From JAWPMT01 sp965242775 (GTDB lineage Bacteria > Bacteroidota > Bacteroidia > Cytophagales > Cyclobacteriaceae), in the NCBI GenBank assembly GCA_965242775.1, contig CBDETI010000019.1, positions 1 through 64,000 on the forward strand: a stretch of 64,000 bases of DNA, written 5' to 3'. The first letter of the stretch is position 1; every line of letters begins with the position of its first letter. A model generated the notes under the pieces. It was given only the letters and a program-made list of their open reading frames with translations, ran no database searches and was not told where the DNA came from. A program made the translations under genes and the position numbers. Below, one piece after another: positions 61,250 to 64,000 of this stretch.

Positions 61250-62176
61250 TTAGCGACCATCGATCTTCCACTTTATCAACGTGGCCCATCTTGCAAAGAT
61301 GGGAAATCTGGAAAGCAATGTAACCTTAACCTTGTCTGTTACTGTCAGTTCCGATTTTAAAATCTTGAGAACACCTGCACATTCAGCCATTAGGCCATAG
61401 TAGCTTTTCATATAGTCAAAAACATGGTCGTCTCTCAAACCCAGCCTATCGGTTTCCTTTTCGAAGGCAGCTATGAGCTTTAACATTCGGTTTGCCCGAA
61501 ATTGCATCGTTGATTTACTGAAGTTCAGCACCCCCTGAAAAACTTGATCTTCATGTTGCCTATAGTAATACAATGAATCTCCAATATTGGCGATACTCAT
61601 TGCGTTTTTCTTGATGATCAATGAGAACCATACATCCTCGAAAGGAAGTGTCTCAGGCAAGGGAAATACTTTCTGCGCGATCTGACGCGTGAAGGTCCAG
61701 GTACATCGTGGTAGACTAACCAGGTTCTCTAATACCTCGTTATAATCCGAATTCAAATAGCGATAATTCATCGCGTATTTCGCGAAAATTTTAAGATTAC
61801 TTTTCGTGATGAAATAGCTATGCACAAAGGCGTCGTTCTCTTGCAGTAGATGTAGCTGATCGAAAAATTTCGAATCTAGTATATCGTCAGCATCAATGAA
61901 CTTTAACGTATTTCCCGTCGATTGATTGTAACCGGTATTTAACCCTTGAACTTTTCCAGCTCCTGCATTCTTCAATACACGAATTCTGCGATCCTCTTCT
62001 GCAAACCCACGAGCTATATTGAAGGTGTCATCCTCTGAATGATCGTCGACAATGACCAATTCCCAGTCCTGGAAATCTGCCTTCCTCACCGCCTCTATGG
62101 CTTCCGCAATGAAGCGAGCTTCATTTTTCGCAGGCATTATTAAGGAAATAGCGGGAGAAGGAGATTTCTCAATCAT
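61250..62176 (-). CDS. GT2 family glycosyltransferase
   Basis: The 308-residue enzyme has the GT-A signatures ISLIMPAKNEARFIAEAIEAV, WELVIVDDHSEDDTF, GLNTGYNQSTGNTLKFIDADDIL with the DxD motif, and a C-terminal region resembling the colanic-acid/LPS GT2 type. The start is the ATG at 62176 rather than a TTG at 62185. It lies 29 nt upstream of the polymerase-like gene on the same strand. Confidence 0.92.
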   Translation of the reverse strand: MIEKSPSPAISLIMPAKNEARFIAEAIEAVRKADFQDWELVIVDDHSEDDTFNIARGFAEEDRRIRVLKNAGAGKVQGLNTGYNQSTGNTLKFIDADDILDSKFFDQLHLLQENDAFVHSYFITKSNLKIFAKYAMNYRYLNSDYNEVLENLVSLPRCTWTFTRQIAQKVFPLPETLPFEDVWFSLIIKKNAMSIANIGDSLYYYRQHEDQVFQGVLNFSKSTMQFRANRMLKLIAAFEKETDRLGLRDDHVFDYMKSYYGLMAECAGVLKILKSELTVTDKVKVTLLSRFPIFARWATLIKWKIDGR

Positions 62177-62212
62177 TGGAACCAATGGAGCTTAACACCG
62201 CGAAAATATAAA

Positions 62213-63358
62213 CTATCCGACAACTTCGGATTTAAATAGATCCAGGTGCAAACGCAAAACTTCCTGGACGTCATATGATTTAACTATCTTATCTCTGGCA
62301 TAATCTCCTTCTTCTTTTCTTTTGGCCTTATTTAAATGGTAATAAGCTAATCCTTGTTTCACGTCAGCGGGATCCAGTGTACTAAAATGACCGTTTCTGC
62401 CTGCTTCAATTACGTCTTCTGACCCAGATATTTTAGTAACCAAACATGGTAGCCCTGCCGAACATGCCTCCAACAAGGAATTGGACAAGCCTTCATTTTC
62501 TGAAAGTAAGACAAACAAGTCAGCGATTTGATAGAATGGCGCAATTTCCTTTTGGTGGTCGAAGATTTGAATATCCGTATTGGGGGTTTTCTCAATGAGC
62601 TCCAGCAATTTCTCACTTTCTCCATCTTCCGACCTCTTTGGGCCTACCAGCAAAAGAGTAGCATCCGCTAAAGCCAGTTCTGAAAAGCACTTTGCCAGCA
62701 GGTACGGATTCTTTCTTTTGGATATCCCGCCTGTGAAAAGCACCACAAACTCAGCGGAAATCCCCAGCTCCCTTTTTAATTGCTTTTTTTCATCTATTGT
62801 GGCAGGTTTAAACTTCTCCGTATTTACTCCATTTGGAATATCATGTATCCTGTTTGGATGAATATTAGCATCAAGCAACTCACGCTTTATGGCAGCACTT
62901 ATAGAAATATATCCGCTAATTTCATTAGCATATTTTCTGCGGTAGGCTGATAAGAAAAGTAACTTCGATAGTCTGGAGCTCCCAGAAAAACCCGCCTGTT
63001 CCCCGAGTATTTTGATATAAGCTGCTACACCTTGTTTTTCGATCCACAGGGCGGGCATAAAGGAAATATGATGTGCCCCGAGCACGTGAACAACATCAAA
63101 ATCTCTGACGTTTTTCCTAATCCACAAGTAGGATTTGAACAAAAATGAAATGGTCTGAGCGGCCGTCTTTTTGCTTATTTCGGCGATGAAATGCTGACTC
63201 GAAAACAAATCATATTGCTTTTGTCCACCGAAGCCATGCGCCAAATGCAATTCCACACTTTCATCACCCTTGAGGTTTTGATAAAGCCGGAAAGCACTTG
63301 TACCTGGCCCCCAGTAGTGTTCTCCCATACCATGAGGAGCCCATATTAGAATCTTCAC
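62213..63358 (-). CDS. GT4 family glycosyltransferase
   Basis: This 381-residue GT-B enzyme has an N-terminal MKILIWAPHGMGEHYWGPGT, the linker VNTEKFKPATI, and the donor-binding half VLFTGGISKRKNPYLLAKCF, LFVLLSENEGLSNSLLEACSAGLP and VTKISGSEDVIEAGRNG with the EX7E motif. It is a retaining transferase with unknown donor. It overlaps the next upstream gene by 4 nt. Confidence 0.93.
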   Translation of the reverse strand: MKILIWAPHGMGEHYWGPGTSAFRLYQNLKGDESVELHLAHGFGGQKQYDLFSSQHFIAEISKKTAAQTISFLFKSYLWIRKNVRDFDVVHVLGAHHISFMPALWIEKQGVAAYIKILGEQAGFSGSSRLSKLLFLSAYRRKYANEISGYISISAAIKRELLDANIHPNRIHDIPNGVNTEKFKPATIDEKKQLKRELGISAEFVVLFTGGISKRKNPYLLAKCFSELALADATLLLVGPKRSEDGESEKLLELIEKTPNTDIQIFDHQKEIAPFYQIADLFVLLSENEGLSNSLLEACSAGLPCLVTKISGSEDVIEAGRNGHFSTLDPADVKQGLAYYHLNKAKRKEEGDYARDKIVKSYDVQEVLRLHLDLFKSEVVG

Positions 63359-64000
63359 TGTATTTCCGCAATTGCCTGATCCCAGGCCTGTAAAACCATA
63401 CCAGTGCTATACTTGTCTCTCACCTCAATGGCTCGTTTCGATAGCATCTCTCTAAGCGCTGTATCTGACATGACTGACTGTAAGTCCTTTGCAAAGGTAT
63501 CCCTGTTGGTCAGCACTCCATTAATTTGGTGATCTACTATTTCTTTAGGCCCCGTCTCACAATCCAGGCTGATACAGGCGCAACCCATGGCCATCGCTTC
63601 CAATAACACGTTGGGAAATCCTTCGAAGCGAGAACTCAACACAAACAAATCGCATCTTCGGTACCAATCCGCAATATTGCCTACACGACCAACCAAGCTG
63701 ATCTTCTCAGAAAGTCCCTGTTTTTGGATTTGAGCCTCAAGACTTGATCGCAGTTGCCCCTCGCCGATGATCAGGAGCTTCCAACCGGTATGATCACATT
63801 GGGCAAACGCATCAATCAATAAATCAAACCCTTTTTGATAGGCGAGCCTTCCTGCGGCAAGCAACACCCGATCCTCATCTTCGCAAAATGCCTTGACATC
63901 CACCAACGGTTTATAGTTTTCCAGTGGCCAGTTTGCTGCATTCGGTATGACCTTGATCTTTCCGGCTGAAACAAATTTTTCGATGATGCTGGCCGATGCT
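63355..64000 (-). CDS. GT4 family glycosyltransferase, N-terminus beyond window
   Basis: Translating upstream of the apparent GTG at 63906 shows the frame stays open to the window edge, with KIKVIPNAANWPLENYKPLV immediately before it, the usual junction between the two halves of a GT-B glycosyltransferase. So the gene is longer and its N-terminal acceptor domain lies outside the window. The visible part has LLAAGRLAYQKGFDLLIDAF, LFVLSSRFEGFPNVLLEAMA and CISLDCETGPKEIVD, matching the retaining GT4 family. It overlaps the downstream GT4 by 4 nt and continues the minus-strand run. Confidence 0.92.
   Translation of the reverse strand, partial: ASASIIEKFVSAGKIKVIPNAANWPLENYKPLVDVKAFCEDEDRVLLAAGRLAYQKGFDLLIDAFAQCDHTGWKLLIIGEGQLRSSLEAQIQKQGLSEKISLVGRVGNIADWYRRCDLFVLSSRFEGFPNVLLEAMAMGCACISLDCETGPKEIVDHQINGVLTNRDTFAKDLQSVMSDTALREMLSKRAIEVRDKYSTGMVLQAWDQAIAEIQ

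Noticed and set aside
63355..63906. Apparent short glycosyltransferase starting with GTG at 63906
   Set aside because: The frame stays open to the window edge and reads as a normal GT4 middle region, so the gene is truncated by the window, not short.

Overview
The window looks like chromosome from a member of the Bacteroidota, most likely a marine or environmental Cytophagales-type bacterium (inference; no 16S is present). Pointers are the scarcity of Shine-Dalgarno sites, repeated TAnnTTTG promoter elements, a TonB-dependent receptor, a YfbK-type VWA protein beside an ECF sigma factor, a eukaryotic-type (GT3) glycogen synthase, and Wza/Wzz/Wzi polysaccharide machinery in its long Bacteroidota form. 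GC is moderate and genes are tightly packed, with several 1-11 nt overlaps between same-strand genes and five tail-to-tail overlaps of convergent genes.

Layout. 1-2.3 kb: the end of a LacI-type regulator, two exported proteins of unknown function and a tRNA-Val. 2.3-13 kb: housekeeping genes (DUF2461, murF, prmC, ribD, msrC, psd, glutamate dehydrogenase) around a divergent module of a VWA surface protein, an ECF sigma factor and a membrane-anchored anti-sigma-like protein. 13.2-17.2 kb: a minus-strand run ruvX-def-ybdL-yafV behind a hemerythrin-like protein; ybdL and yafV encode a transaminase/omega-amidase pair. 17.3-26 kb: a CtpA-type protease, GT3 glycogen synthase, a zinc-ribbon membrane protein, dusB-eamA, and a CPBP protease-DUF2007-cdsA run. 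25.9-30.7 kb: a thiamine-linked locus with a TPP riboswitch in front of a TonB receptor and a thiamine-pyrophosphokinase-like protein that lacks the usual catalytic motifs, plus a NadR-like kinase, a PnuC/PnuT-type transporter and a heptad-repeat coiled-coil protein. 30.8-38.2 kb: guaB, then a phosphatase/STAS/HATPase partner-switching cassette, two parvulin-type chaperones and a MoxR ATPase. 38.3-39.3 kb: pheS.

39.4-64 kb is one surface-polysaccharide region. Minus strand: a WecA/MraY-type transferase and a WcaJ-type initiating transferase. Plus strand: a lipoprotein, Wzi, a flippase and a GT2. Minus strand again, a run of about 17 kb: eight glycosyltransferases (the last cut by the window edge), a hexapeptide acyltransferase, a sulfotransferase, two O-antigen-polymerase/ligase-like membrane proteins, Wzz, Wza and a second initiating sugar transferase. 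Together they would build, possibly sulfate, flip, polymerise and export a polysaccharide. The doubled polymerase and initiating functions suggest two products or a mosaic locus.

No mobile element, CRISPR array or phage gene was seen. The observations most worth testing are the thiamine locus (degenerate pyrophosphokinase plus NadR-like kinase, and a riboswitch with two alternative partners for its P1 strand), promoter elements that abut start codons (possible leaderless mRNAs, clearest for pheS), inverted repeats that frame or overlap the -7 elements of wcaJ and of the PP2C phosphatase gene, and the partner-switching cassette between guaB and the chaperone/MoxR genes.
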